A DNA stretch of 64,000 nt. Origin: Pseudomonadota bacterium (GTDB lineage Bacteria > Pseudomonadota > Gammaproteobacteria > Steroidobacterales > JBCBZW01). Location: contig JBCCWS010000030.1 of assembly GCA_039193195.1 (NCBI GenBank), forward strand, positions 1-64,000, given 5' to 3'. The notes below the pieces were generated by a model. It searched no databases, was not told the origin of the DNA, and saw nothing but the letters and a program-made list of their open reading frames with translations. Positions 1 to 7,473 of the stretch are shown here, piece by piece. Made by a program: the position numbers and the translations under genes. The first letter of the stretch is position 1; the number at the start of each line of letters is the position of its first letter.

Positions 1-2
1 AG

Positions 3-77
3 CGCATCCTTACCGAGCTGCCGGCGGCGACCACCGTGGAGCAGATCGAGGCGCTACTCCCGGCCCAGCCCCGCTAG
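3..77 (+). pseudogene. 3' end of an IS66-family transposase (partial)
   Basis: The frame open from the window edge reads RILTELPAATTVEQIEALLP before a TAG stop. This matches the C-terminal element of IS66 DDE transposases, which typically ends LxRLPxxxxxxxxELLPW. The usual final tryptophan is replaced by AQPR, so the tail is diverged or truncated. The rest lies outside the window, so activity cannot be judged. A GCGTTAC at 443-449 resembles the inward-reading end of IS66 elements (GTAAGCG type) and could be the right terminus, but this is weak. Confidence 0.5.
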
Positions 78-92
78 CCCCTGATAAGCCGT

Positions 93-359
93 TCAGCGAT
101 CTGCTGAGATGGGAACCACGTCGATGCTCGATCGCTTACTGTCAACCAAGAGGACGGTGACCACAACGTAGAGGAAGGCGTAGAGCAGCACGTTGCCGGC
201 ACCAGATTCAGCAATTAGGCGGGCTCTCCGGAGAATTGCCTTGAGCACGAACTTATCCTCATCAGGCCAGCTATTCGCCTTCAAATTCGCATCAAACGGG
301 TGAGAGAGTAGGATGCGTCTTGTTCGGCAACCTATCGACTTCATGCAACGAGACTGCAA
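93..359 (-). CDS. hypothetical protein with one membrane helix
   Basis: An 88-residue frame sits between the transposase tail and the conflict operon. The only visible feature is a hydrophobic stretch near residues 57-72 (NVLLYAFLYVVVTVLLV) that could span the membrane. No family is recognised and there is no clear ribosome binding site. It could be a chance frame or a remnant left by the IS. The stretch 360-489 holds no gene I can support. Confidence 0.22.
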   Translation of the reverse strand: MQSRCMKSIGCRTRRILLSHPFDANLKANSWPDEDKFVLKAILRRARLIAESGAGNVLLYAFLYVVVTVLLVDSKRSSIDVVPISADR

Positions 360-489
360 AAAGAAACTACGAGTCTGCTTGTTTGGACTACGCTACCGCC
401 CGGCCCGACAGACAACAGCTGGGAAGAAGCCCGCGTGGCTCCGCGTTACGCAGGACGGCTGAGCGAGCCCCTCCCGCAGGACGATACCT

Positions 490-2259
490 CTAATCGTTCG
501 GTTTTCCTACGCCGAGAAACATCCTCTGTTCCAGACCGTTGTACTGCGGAACCCACTCTCGATCCCGTGCATCACATTCGAAGTGATACTCAGTGGTCGA
601 AAAGATGACTTGGGCGCCATTTCTCTTGGCGAGATCTTTCAGACTCGTAATGAAGTTGCCGAGATCGACGGCCTCAATGTCCTGCTGGCGCGGCGTATCG
701 AGGACGAAGAAGCGGAAACGGTTGGACGGGTCACGGGTGTAGAGCTCGAACAGTGCAGCGCGGATTGCCAGGATCACGCGAACAAGCGTACTGCCCTTAA
801 ACTGGCGAATCCTCTCTTCGCCAAACTGAACTCCGAAGTCGTTATCTACACGGACCTCACGGGATACGTTCTTGGTATGGAGGGTATCGAGCCAGAACAG
901 TATTCGTTCACGCAAATCACGGCGGAGCTCAATTAACCTGATGTCACTGGCGCCTCCGGCACCGCCTATAGACGCCAGATCGTTCTGCACCTTATCGCGT
1001 TCGTTCAGCAGTTCAACGTAAGAGCGCTGCTCGCTTTCAAGTTGCTCGACGGAGTCGGCTTCTCTCTGCAGCGCGAACATCGCCCTGCTCAACTCCGTCA
1101 TGGTCTCAATCACGCCATCGATACCCTCTCCGGAGCGAATCAGTTCTCGCTTGCGTTCCAGACCTGTGATTTCCTCCTTCACCTCGGAGAGTCGACGTTC
1201 GAGCTCAGTGACGCGCGCCCTCTGAAGCTGCGTATTTCGATCCAAGTCTTTGACCTGATCGCGGAGGTACAGAAGATTCTTGGCGTACGACTCCGCACTT
1301 GTCAGGAATAGACCGCACTCTGCCTTTGCGCAGATATCCTCGAATGAGGAGAACAGGCGGCGCGCCGACTCGTTGAGCGACAGAGTGTTAATCTCAGTTT
1401 CGATCTCTTCCTTGATAGTTATGAAGCCTTCCGCACGCATCCGAAGATCACGCATCTCCGACGTCAGCTCGCGAGCAACACGTTGCCGATCGTATATCAT
1501 GGAACTTACTGCGGAATCTGCGTCGCTACTGAGACTCTCGCTTTCTTTAAGCGCTTCAATCCGCTCCTTGATTTGCTCGATATCGGCCTGAAGCTCAGCA
1601 AATGAGCGCCGCGGCGATGGCAACTCGGCGACGAGGTTCTCCAGCAGGGACTGCTTCCGCACTACGGCCCGATCCAGCTCGGCGAGCTGGCGTTTTTTGC
1701 CGATCGCAATCTTCTTTTTATCAAACGAGTGCTTGGGCGGAATGCCGAGCGCTAGTCTGACCATCTCCGCATACTGATCACGGATGAATGAGGCAGGCGG
1801 ACTGTAAAGGTTCGTGTACGCGGTGTCCTGATCCAAGTAGAAAAGGGGAAGGAATGTCGCAAGGTAAGGGCGGACGGGTTCGTTCTGGGTTGATGTCAGT
1901 ACCTCGCACTCAACGGCGAAGAGATCAAACAACGCACGGCTATACTCCTTCTCGTCAAAAAAGGACTCTGCTTCGCTTTCTAAGATAATCTTAGCGTCGA
2001 AGTCACGGTCAATCCGGCGTTCCAGACAAAATTCCTGATCGCCAGCACGCAAGTTCAGTGTGACTGATTCACAGTGCCGGTAGATATCTTCTCTGAAGGT
2101 CACAGGGTAGCCGAGCGCGTACGCCACCGACTGAAGAACCGGAGTCTTTCCGCACCCGTTGGGGCCAAAAAGCTGGGTGAGCTCCTCACCAAAAACGAGC
2201 ATCGGGGACTGCCAGCCCTGCTCGCCTGCCGGCTTAATCTTAACGCTGAGCAACACCAT
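490..2259 (-). CDS. SMC/Rad50-like ABC ATPase of an ABC-3C conflict system
   Basis: A 589-residue ATPase. The P-loop GPNGCGKT is at about residues 32-39. A long charged helical region (about 190-430) looks like a coiled coil. A Walker B-type strand FFVLDTP lies near residue 530. The ABC signature position reads FKGST rather than LSGGQ. This head-coil-head plan is that of SMC-like ABC ATPases used as sensors or motors in ABC-three-component systems (Krishnan, Aravind and co-workers' classification). The ATG start at 2257-2259 shares one base with the stop of the preceding gene (TGATG), showing translational coupling; a TTG one codon upstream is possible. It is the last gene of a three-gene operon. 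Specific substrate and trigger are unknown; role in phage or plasmid defence is inferred from layout. Confidence 0.85.
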   Translation of the reverse strand: MVLLSVKIKPAGEQGWQSPMLVFGEELTQLFGPNGCGKTPVLQSVAYALGYPVTFREDIYRHCESVTLNLRAGDQEFCLERRIDRDFDAKIILESEAESFFDEKEYSRALFDLFAVECEVLTSTQNEPVRPYLATFLPLFYLDQDTAYTNLYSPPASFIRDQYAEMVRLALGIPPKHSFDKKKIAIGKKRQLAELDRAVVRKQSLLENLVAELPSPRRSFAELQADIEQIKERIEALKESESLSSDADSAVSSMIYDRQRVARELTSEMRDLRMRAEGFITIKEEIETEINTLSLNESARRLFSSFEDICAKAECGLFLTSAESYAKNLLYLRDQVKDLDRNTQLQRARVTELERRLSEVKEEITGLERKRELIRSGEGIDGVIETMTELSRAMFALQREADSVEQLESEQRSYVELLNERDKVQNDLASIGGAGGASDIRLIELRRDLRERILFWLDTLHTKNVSREVRVDNDFGVQFGEERIRQFKGSTLVRVILAIRAALFELYTRDPSNRFRFFVLDTPRQQDIEAVDLGNFITSLKDLAKRNGAQVIFSTTEYHFECDARDREWVPQYNGLEQRMFLGVGKPND

Positions 2260-2735
2260 CAAAGCCCTAACGAAATTTGTTTCTCAGAACTAATGTTTCT
2301 GTAGTGCCTTTCAATAAGCCTAAGCGTGTAGGCAAGGTCGGAGTCAAGCGCGAGCGCGCGATTGATCACAGCCTTGCCTGCGTTGGATATCCCAATCCGC
2401 CGTTTGCTCTGATCTACACTAACGAGCTGTGCCGTTTCCAGAAAGGTAAGAGCGCGGACCGTTCGCATCCTCAAATTCGCAGACCAACCGAGATGCTGTG
2501 AGGACCCTTTGAATCCCGGGAAAGACCGTTCCAAGCATTCCCCGACAAGTTGACCGATCTCATCGATTGGCGGTTTCCGTCTATCTTTCGCCAGCACAAG
2601 AATGGCTATGGCGAGCAGCGGGAGATGAAACAATGCTTCGTTGCTCAGCCTTGGAGGGTTCGCTTCCCCCTGCCCATCGTAATTCAGCGCAGTCTTCCTG
2701 CTGCGCACCGCCTCGAAGAATGTCTCATAGTCCAT
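2259..2735 (-). CDS. ABC-3C middle component, small helical protein
   Basis: This 158-residue protein sits between nuclease and ATPase, starting 2 bases after the nuclease stop and overlapping the ATPase start by one base. It is mostly helical. The section from about residue 100 to 135 (LRMRTVRALTFLE followed by a short beta-like RRIGISNAGK) resembles a winged-helix core. Middle components of ABC-3C systems are of this size and position and are thought to bridge ATPase and effector. The family is assigned from context rather than sequence match, so the call rests on the operon. Confidence 0.72.
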   Translation of the reverse strand: MDYETFFEAVRSRKTALNYDGQGEANPPRLSNEALFHLPLLAIAILVLAKDRRKPPIDEIGQLVGECLERSFPGFKGSSQHLGWSANLRMRTVRALTFLETAQLVSVDQSKRRIGISNAGKAVINRALALDSDLAYTLRLIERHYRNISSEKQISLGL

Positions 2736-2737
2736 TG

Positions 2738-3919
2738 CTATGACTCCCCCCGTACCAGCGCGGCCAGCACGCCGCCAAGAAGCAACTCTTTCGAGAGGGA
2801 CGCATGGAGCTGTTTACCCTTAAGTGCGGTCATCAGTTTAGTGATTTGCTCATCGACGTGGGGGAAGGAGATTTGGTTCCTCGCGAGCATGTTGTTGATG
2901 GAAGAGAGCTCTTGCATCAGGAGGTTTAGATCGTATTCCGGCAGGAAATGACGCTTTTCCCTGTACCAGATGTCCCACTTCACTTTGGCACCTGAGCAAA
3001 ACTCGATCATTTCCGGCGTGGCATCAGCATCCGATAGTTTCCTCTGGATGATGGAGGCGTTCTTGACTGCCTTGGGGTCGCCGCCTTGTAGGAGGCGATC
3101 ATAGGCCCCCTTCGAGATGCTAAGAATCTTGAGTAGATCTGCGATTCCGATCCCGACGGAATCGTCCAACTCGTCCTCGGACATCTCCGAAAGCAACTTG
3201 GTGAATGATTTCGCTTCTACCAGACCAACAAGGTCGTGGATGATCTCCTCGCACTCTGTGTGTTGGAGATCGATCTCGCTGTAGGTGTAGATCGCCTCCC
3301 TGGCAAGGGCATGAAAATCACTATCATCAGGGTCTAGATAAGTGACCCCCGGAACCAGTTGGAGCTTGCCCAGCAGTCGCTGGATATCCTCTTCATCCAG
3401 AGGCTCGTCTTTGACTAGCGCCTCGTTGAAGTTTGCAATGAGGTCCTTAATGTCTTTTGTCGCAAAGTCGGCGCCTTTTAGATTCTCGGCGATGTTCTCG
3501 ACATCGTCGTCAAAATGAACATTGGTCAGCAGCACAACACTGCCACAGCAATTCTTGAAGCGGATGGTGTGAAGCAATAGCTTCCCGGCCATGCTCCCGG
3601 CGATTTTTTCCGGTTGTGGAGCCTTCCTCTTGTAGAGACCAAACACGTGCGTCTTGTCCCACCGGTGATTCCGTTTTCCTTTGGTCTTGACCTGATAGAA
3701 GTGATAGATGGGTTCGCCGGTTACCTGGGAGCGGGTAACAAAGTCATCGTGGTAATCGCAATAGACGCGGTCTATGCTGTTGCCCGCAAGGATGGACAGG
3801 CACTCGTAGGCCACTGCTCGGAACTGGGCTTGATAGCGGGCAATCGTATCCCGTCCCGCGGTCTCTCTCGGCTCGACCTGATGGATGCCCGCTCCGTTAT
3901 TTGCTGCAGCCTTGCTCAT
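2738..3919 (-). CDS. DUF4297-like dsDNA nuclease effector
   Basis: A 393-residue protein when started at the ATG 3917-3919; a TTG start at 3955 would add 12 residues. The N-terminal 90 residues carry a PD-(D/E)XK-like pattern: a helix with YQAQFRAVAYECL, then YCDYHDDFV with paired aspartates, then the strand YHFYQVKTK, the usual Q-x-K end of this nuclease core. DUF4297 nucleases (as in Cap4) share this arrangement. The rest is helical with no recognised domain and may bind the partner proteins or sense the trigger. It is first in the operon, so probably the toxic effector. Nuclease activity is inferred. Confidence 0.75.
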   Translation of the reverse strand: MSKAAANNGAGIHQVEPRETAGRDTIARYQAQFRAVAYECLSILAGNSIDRVYCDYHDDFVTRSQVTGEPIYHFYQVKTKGKRNHRWDKTHVFGLYKRKAPQPEKIAGSMAGKLLLHTIRFKNCCGSVVLLTNVHFDDDVENIAENLKGADFATKDIKDLIANFNEALVKDEPLDEEDIQRLLGKLQLVPGVTYLDPDDSDFHALAREAIYTYSEIDLQHTECEEIIHDLVGLVEAKSFTKLLSEMSEDELDDSVGIGIADLLKILSISKGAYDRLLQGGDPKAVKNASIIQRKLSDADATPEMIEFCSGAKVKWDIWYREKRHFLPEYDLNLLMQELSSINNMLARNQISFPHVDEQITKLMTALKGKQLHASLSKELLLGGVLAALVRGES

Positions 3920-3961
3920 TAGATCTTGGTGTTCTTTTGCTTTCTCTACACGCAACCGTGA

Positions 3962-4240
3962 TCAATTCACGCCGCGCAGCTTTTCTGATAGGGCCTCCGC
4001 TTGCGGCAGCACTGTCCGCACCGCAGCATTCCTAAGATCGGGCGGATAACCGTGTTTGCGCAGTGTCTGTTTCACGAATACGCCCTTGCGCTTCCTCGTG
4101 CGCCCAGTCGGCGGGGGCGTTGCTCTTCAGACTGCTGAGTAACTTGTGGCCGATGACCCGCGGTCATTGCCCATCACCTCGACCGCAGTCACTTGGCCAG
4201 TCCGCAAAACCCTAGCTGCTGTTTTTCTGACGATATCAGA
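3962..4240 (-). pseudogene. hsdR: decayed 3' end of a type I restriction gene hsdR
   Basis: Reading the minus strand through three frames gives TAVEVMGND, then [20 protein letters not shown], then [13 protein letters not shown] followed by [18 protein letters not shown] and a TGA stop at 3962-3964. These blocks match, in order, the C-terminal region of HsdR subunits (typically EVMGDDTLRVIA, DWTLRESVRA, VKRLLRKYGYPPD, ATELVLEQAE). At least two frameshifts separate the pieces and no upstream part of the gene is present. It shows that a restriction system once lay here, next to the ABC-3C operon. From 4241 to 4402 nothing further is recognised. Confidence 0.8.
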
Positions 4241-4371
4241 TCGCAGCGGCCCCCTCGCTTTTCTACGTGCATCGGCTGGACCGCCTTCGCATTGCCCAAC
4301 TCCCGTCGGATCGCGGCGGGGGATTCAGCGCCGCAGCGCTTGCGGCACTATCAGAGCACTCGGTATGGCGG

Positions 4372-4677
4372 CTAGTGCGACTGCCGAAAGCGTATGGTCG
4401 CCATGTAACGCTTATGCACAGTGGCGCTTGAGGCGAGTGCCGCTCCGGCGGCAGCCGGAGTGGTGCTCGGGTCAAGTGACCACTGCTGCTGATGGTTAGG
4501 CGGTGCTCCCGCAACACATCCTGACTGTTCGCTCTGGACAGCGGGTCTGGACTCGACGCGGCGACTGAATGTTGCGCTCATGGCGACCATTCTACCCCGC
4601 CGCGAGACACGGGCCATCAGTGCACCGCAGCGCCCGGGATTGGCGACGAATTCGCCAAAAAAGCCGGGACAAATCAT
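4372..4677 (-). CDS. short cassette A frame reading through its attC
   Basis: Cassette A (4409-4690) is only 282 bases. Its one frame starts at ATG 4675-4677, eight bases inside the left core, and does not stop until after the attC, so its last 40-50 residues (LDPSTTPAAAGAALASSA) are attC sequence. The same peptide pattern appears when the attC at 6624 is translated, which confirms that part is site rather than gene. No ribosome binding site or family is seen. The cassette may carry no protein gene at all. Confidence 0.22.
   Translation of the reverse strand: MICPGFFGEFVANPGRCGALMARVSRRGRMVAMSATFSRRVESRPAVQSEQSGCVAGAPPNHQQQWSLDPSTTPAAAGAALASSATVHKRYMATIRFRQSH
4403..4501 (-). repeat. integron attC recombination site 1 (cassette A)
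   Basis: A 99-base site read on the minus strand. The R'' box GCCTAAC is the complement of GTTAGGC at 4495-4501, and the R' box GTTACAT is the complement of ATGTAAC at 4403-4409. The inner arms CGCTTGAG (4425) and GTCAAGTG (4471) pair, extended by AGTGG/CCACT. The centre is a long near-palindrome (CTCCGGCGGCAGCCGGAG). Length and arm offsets (22 and 68 from the left) are identical to the sites at 5154 and 6624. R' is a slightly atypical core (consensus GTTRRRY). Confidence 0.85.
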
Positions 4678-4684
4678 CCGTGAC

Positions 4685-4783
4685 GCCTAACACCTACGGT
4701 GAGCCGCACTTGACGACGACCGACCGGAGCGGTAGCGAAGGGAGAGAGCTGTCAAGTGTCGGACTCGACCGTAATTGTTAGGC
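4685..4783 (-). repeat. integron attC recombination site 2 (cassette B)
   Basis: 99 bases, minus-strand orientation: R'' is the complement of GTTAGGC (4777-4783) and R' the complement of GCCTAAC (4685-4691). The inner arms CACTTGAC (4707) and GTCAAGTG (4751) are exact complements. Its centre differs from the other three sites, which share a common near-palindrome, so this cassette probably came from another source. R'' pairs with the left core of its own cassette (GCCTAAC at 5154-5160, read as GTTAGGC), as expected for an inserted cassette. Confidence 0.82.
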
Positions 4784-4813
4784 GTCACCCGCGCTATCCC
4801 TGCCATTCCCAGC

Positions 4814-5134
4814 TCACTGCCCATCAACGGCAGAGTCCGGGCCGCCAAGAATAGGCTTGTCGCAACACAGGGACGTGCCACCAAGGCGCCGGATAATCGC
4901 CGGATCAGTACCACCGTATCGAATTGCGTTTACACAACAGACCTTTGCAGCGCGACAAGCACGCTCGATCTCCGCCGCGCTTTCCGGTTGCTTCAGGAAG
5001 AAGGTGTGGCAGTTCTCCCCATCCAATGGCGCAAGGCAGTCGGGACACTCTGATTCCGGCAAGGCGCATGCGAGACACTCACCCGTCGTGTAGAAATCTC
5101 CAGGGGCATTGCCTGGGAATCGCTGGTACCTCAC
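4814..5134 (-). CDS. cassette B ferredoxin-like [4Fe-4S] protein
   Basis: A 106-residue protein with a GTG start at 5132-5134, preceded by AGGAG nine bases upstream and lying 20 bases inside the cassette's left core. Cysteines cluster as CLACALPESECPDC (residues 20-33), with further cysteines at 42, 60, 66, 67, 89 and 90. The stretch AAKVCCVNAIRYGG has the A...C..AI.Y.G shape that closes a ferredoxin-type iron-sulfur fold, with CC replacing the usual CP. It is likely a small soluble electron carrier or metal-binding protein; the partner is unknown. It is the only gene of its cassette and must use an outside promoter or one in the short leader. Confidence 0.68.
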   Translation of the reverse strand: MRYQRFPGNAPGDFYTTGECLACALPESECPDCLAPLDGENCHTFFLKQPESAAEIERACRAAKVCCVNAIRYGGTDPAIIRRLGGTSLCCDKPILGGPDSAVDGQ

Positions 5135-5153
5135 CTCGCCGTGCTCCTGTGCC

Positions 5154-5252
5154 GCCTAACGCCGAAGCACAGATGCGCTTGAGGCTGCTGCCACTCCGGC
5201 GGTAGCCGGAGTGGCAGCAGGGTCAAGTGACAACTGCTGCGCCTGGTTACAC
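5154..5252 (-). repeat. integron attC recombination site 3 (cassette C)
   Basis: 99 bases, minus-strand orientation: R'' is the complement of GTTACAC (5246-5252) and R' the complement of GCCTAAC (5154-5160). The arms CGCTTGAG (5176) and GTCAAGTG (5222) and the central near-palindrome match sites 1 and 4 at the same offsets. R'' complements the left core of cassette C (GTGTAAC at 6624-6630), the signature of a genuine inserted cassette. Confidence 0.87.
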
Positions 5253-5369
5253 AGCTCCGCGGCGGGACCCACAGTAGACCGCACAGTGCAGCAAAGCCCC
5301 TGACTTCGGAAGCTCAAGCTTGCCGATCAGTCAAACACGGATCTAGGCGCGTTGGCATAGAGACTCCGA

Positions 5370-5507
5370 TCAACCGCCACCACCGCCACCACCGCCGATC
5401 ACTCGGGAGCCGCCGCCTTCGCCTCCGCCGCCTCCACCAACCAATACGGTCAGCCTAGTGTTGGAAGCACAAGAGAACTGGGAACCATTGGCGTTAAAAT
5501 AGCTCAT
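5370..5507 (-). CDS. poly-glycine microprotein, second gene of cassette C
   Basis: A 45-residue protein starting at ATG 5505-5507 with GGGAGA eight bases upstream and 19 bases after the stop of the membrane protein gene in the same cassette. The first 28 residues (MSYFNANGSQF...RLTVLV) are ordinary; the rest is GGGGGGEGGG, then SRVIGG and a run of glycines to the stop. The coding DNA is low-complexity GGT/GGC repeats. An upstream start at 5558 in the same frame would overlap the previous gene. No family is recognised; glycine-rich tails occur in some peptide antibiotics and structural proteins, but neither role is supported here. Confidence 0.5.
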   Translation of the reverse strand: MSYFNANGSQFSCASNTRLTVLVGGGGGGEGGGSRVIGGGGGGGG

Positions 5508-5526
5508 CGACTCAATCTCCCACTTG

Positions 5527-6477
5527 CTAGTCGCTAACGCGAAAGAACATGTATACACGATCTGTCGGATTCAGTTGAATCTCAGGGATGGGTCGTTTTG
5601 TCGACTCACTCTTGATCACCAACTTGGTGTCCGTTTCATCTGACCCTCTTGGCTGCTTGGGATACCTTATTTCGACCGCAACATCCTGATCTAGTTCGTT
5701 ACTCACCTCCAGACTCACTCGATCGGTATAGCGGGACACACACGTGAAGAACCAATTGCTGAGGTTCTCGATATCCTCGTCCAGCTTGCTCCAGATCGAG
5801 TAGTGTAATCGGTACTTAACTTCCCCATCTTCGGGCACCTCGTATGGAATCTCCCGTCGGAACCCTGCCTTATCGATCGAGATCGGATCCCCAAGGACCA
5901 CTTCGTGATCTTCCTCCCCGCCGGACACGGTTAGGTAGGAAACGCTCCCCCACGTATCGCCTACGCATGCATCCGATTCCACGAGGGCCTGGGCCTTGAT
6001 TGGCTGGTATCGAACGTCCTTGCACATGTTGCGAATTGTCGTTTCGAATCTCACATGAAGCTCAAGGGCACGAGGAGACTCACTCATGCGCTTTACCGTA
6101 ACGACGAGTTTCAGATCGCTGTTGTACGCAAGTAACTCTCTGCACGCGCCGACGAAGTATTCCCCTACGCGATCGTTTACAGCCTTCCCGTTTGCGACGG
6201 ACTTCAGCCGCACCGTGAATTCTTCGTCCTCCGGATTGCGCATGGCTAGGTATAGCGACAAGACACCCAAGACGCCAAAGAACAGGAAGTCTTCGAAGAA
6301 CGATGCAACAAATGAGGCCGTGAAGCCTGGCAACAAACTGCGGTCGAAGGTCGCGGTCATCTGAGGCAAGAACAGTGCAACCATCAGACCGAACACCAGA
6401 AGAAACACAAGGTAGGCAAAGAGCATTATTGATAACGCCCGCGGGACACGGAACCCGAGCACATCCTTTCGACTCAC
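5527..6477 (-). CDS. cassette C two-helix membrane protein, unknown function
   Basis: 316 residues from a GTG at 6475-6477, with GAGGATAG upstream as ribosome binding site. Two hydrophobic segments lie at about residues 14-37 and 50-80; the remaining 230 residues are soluble and rich in beta-type sequence, probably on one face of the inner membrane. No family is recognised. It lies 150 bases inside the left core of the cassette, leaving room for a private promoter, and is followed by the poly-glycine microprotein, so the cassette is a small operon. A membrane protein with a small partner fits a toxin-antitoxin or defence pair, but this is a guess from layout only. Confidence 0.65.
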   Translation of the reverse strand: MSRKDVLGFRVPRALSIMLFAYLVFLLVFGLMVALFLPQMTATFDRSLLPGFTASFVASFFEDFLFFGVLGVLSLYLAMRNPEDEEFTVRLKSVANGKAVNDRVGEYFVGACRELLAYNSDLKLVVTVKRMSESPRALELHVRFETTIRNMCKDVRYQPIKAQALVESDACVGDTWGSVSYLTVSGGEEDHEVVLGDPISIDKAGFRREIPYEVPEDGEVKYRLHYSIWSKLDEDIENLSNWFFTCVSRYTDRVSLEVSNELDQDVAVEIRYPKQPRGSDETDTKLVIKSESTKRPIPEIQLNPTDRVYMFFRVSD

Positions 6478-6623
6478 CGCTCTATCCTCTATCCGATGGT
6501 TCAGGCCTCCACGCTATCACGTTGGCGCGGTCATCAGCTGAGCCGTGTCACCCTCCCGTAGCTCTACCCGAGCAGTTTGCGGGAGACTCTAATGCCCACC
6601 GAACAGAGGACCCACTCCGAGCT

Positions 6624-6722
6624 GTGTAACGCTTCGCCTCAGATGCGCTTGAGGCGGGTGCCGCTCCGGCGGTAGCCGGAGTGGTGCCCGGGTCAAGCGA
6701 CAGCTGCAGGCATTTGTTAAAC
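6624..6722 (-). repeat. integron attC recombination site 4 (cassette D)
   Basis: 99 bases, minus-strand orientation: R'' is the complement of GTTAAAC (6716-6722) and R' the complement of GTGTAAC (6624-6630), reading GTTACAC. The arms CGCTTGAG (6646) and GTCAAGCG (6692) are fully complementary over the inner seven bases. The centre repeats the CTCCGGCGGTAGCCGGAG palindrome of sites 1 and 3. R'' complements GTTTAAC at 7474-7480, the left core of cassette D. Confidence 0.87.
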
Positions 6723-6771
6723 GGCGCCTGCGTCAGGTTGACTGTCCGTACTTCGTTAGGGGTACTCGATG

Positions 6772-7470
6772 TCATCCGGCGAACCCGATGCTCTCAAGAT
6801 ACTCTGCATAGCTACCAAATCCAGTTTTTCCGGACGCGTACTTCGCGTACTCGCGAAAATGCAGCCGACACTCGTCGATTAGATCCTGGTAACTGGATGT
6901 TTGATCGCACCTGACAGCGAGCTGCTCGAACTCCCCGAGTTGGAGCATCAATTCGGCGCACCCGTCGATGGCTGAGAGACCATAGCTCACGAGTACGCCG
7001 GCTGGAATCTCATGAATCGCGTATTCGAGCTGCCAGGCGATCGCCTTGAGGAGCCGCGAAGCCGCCAGTCTATCTTCGGGGTCGAGCGAAAGGGCTTCCT
7101 TCAATAAGCCGATCTCAGATCGATGCTCGGCCCTGAGGCTTGGCTGCCCATCCTTGTGCTTGTAGAAGAGTTGAGAGAAGCCAGCCAGCCAGCGAGCACA
7201 GCCCGGTTCCTTTGCCTGAATCCCAGATACCAGCGCCGGGAAAAGAACCTCCCGAAAAAGAGGCATCCTTACCGGCGTCTGAAGCTCGCCATCAACACTT
7301 CTCTCGGCAATGTCCTTCGCCCACTCGAACCTTTGCGACTCGGGGAGTTGCTTAAGAGCCGCTATCAAGGCCTCAAGCCGGGTCAAAGTGACGTTCCTGA
7401 TTCGGTCAAGCTCGGCGGCTTCATAGGACGCCCATGCTGTCTCTAGGTCATCGAGAGGCACGCGTATCAA
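6772..7470 (-). CDS. cassette D hypothetical protein, 232 residues
   Basis: The longest frame begins at a TTG (7468-7470), only four bases inside the cassette's left core, with a GTG at 7459-7461 as alternative. No ribosome binding site fits either well, so translation may depend on upstream cassette sequence. The protein is soluble, mostly alpha-helical and acidic, with no signal peptide, membrane segment or recognised motif. It fills the cassette from core to attC, the usual layout of single-gene cassettes, which supports it being real despite the unknown function. Confidence 0.62.
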   Translation of the reverse strand: MIRVPLDDLETAWASYEAAELDRIRNVTLTRLEALIAALKQLPESQRFEWAKDIAERSVDGELQTPVRMPLFREVLFPALVSGIQAKEPGCARWLAGFSQLFYKHKDGQPSLRAEHRSEIGLLKEALSLDPEDRLAASRLLKAIAWQLEYAIHEIPAGVLVSYGLSAIDGCAELMLQLGEFEQLAVRCDQTSSYQDLIDECRLHFREYAKYASGKTGFGSYAEYLESIGFAG

Positions 7471-7473
7471 GCC

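Noticed and set aside
5375-5440. Possible CRISPR or microsatellite in the CCGCCACCACC run
   Set aside because: It is low-complexity coding sequence for glycine runs; there are no spacers or regular repeat units.
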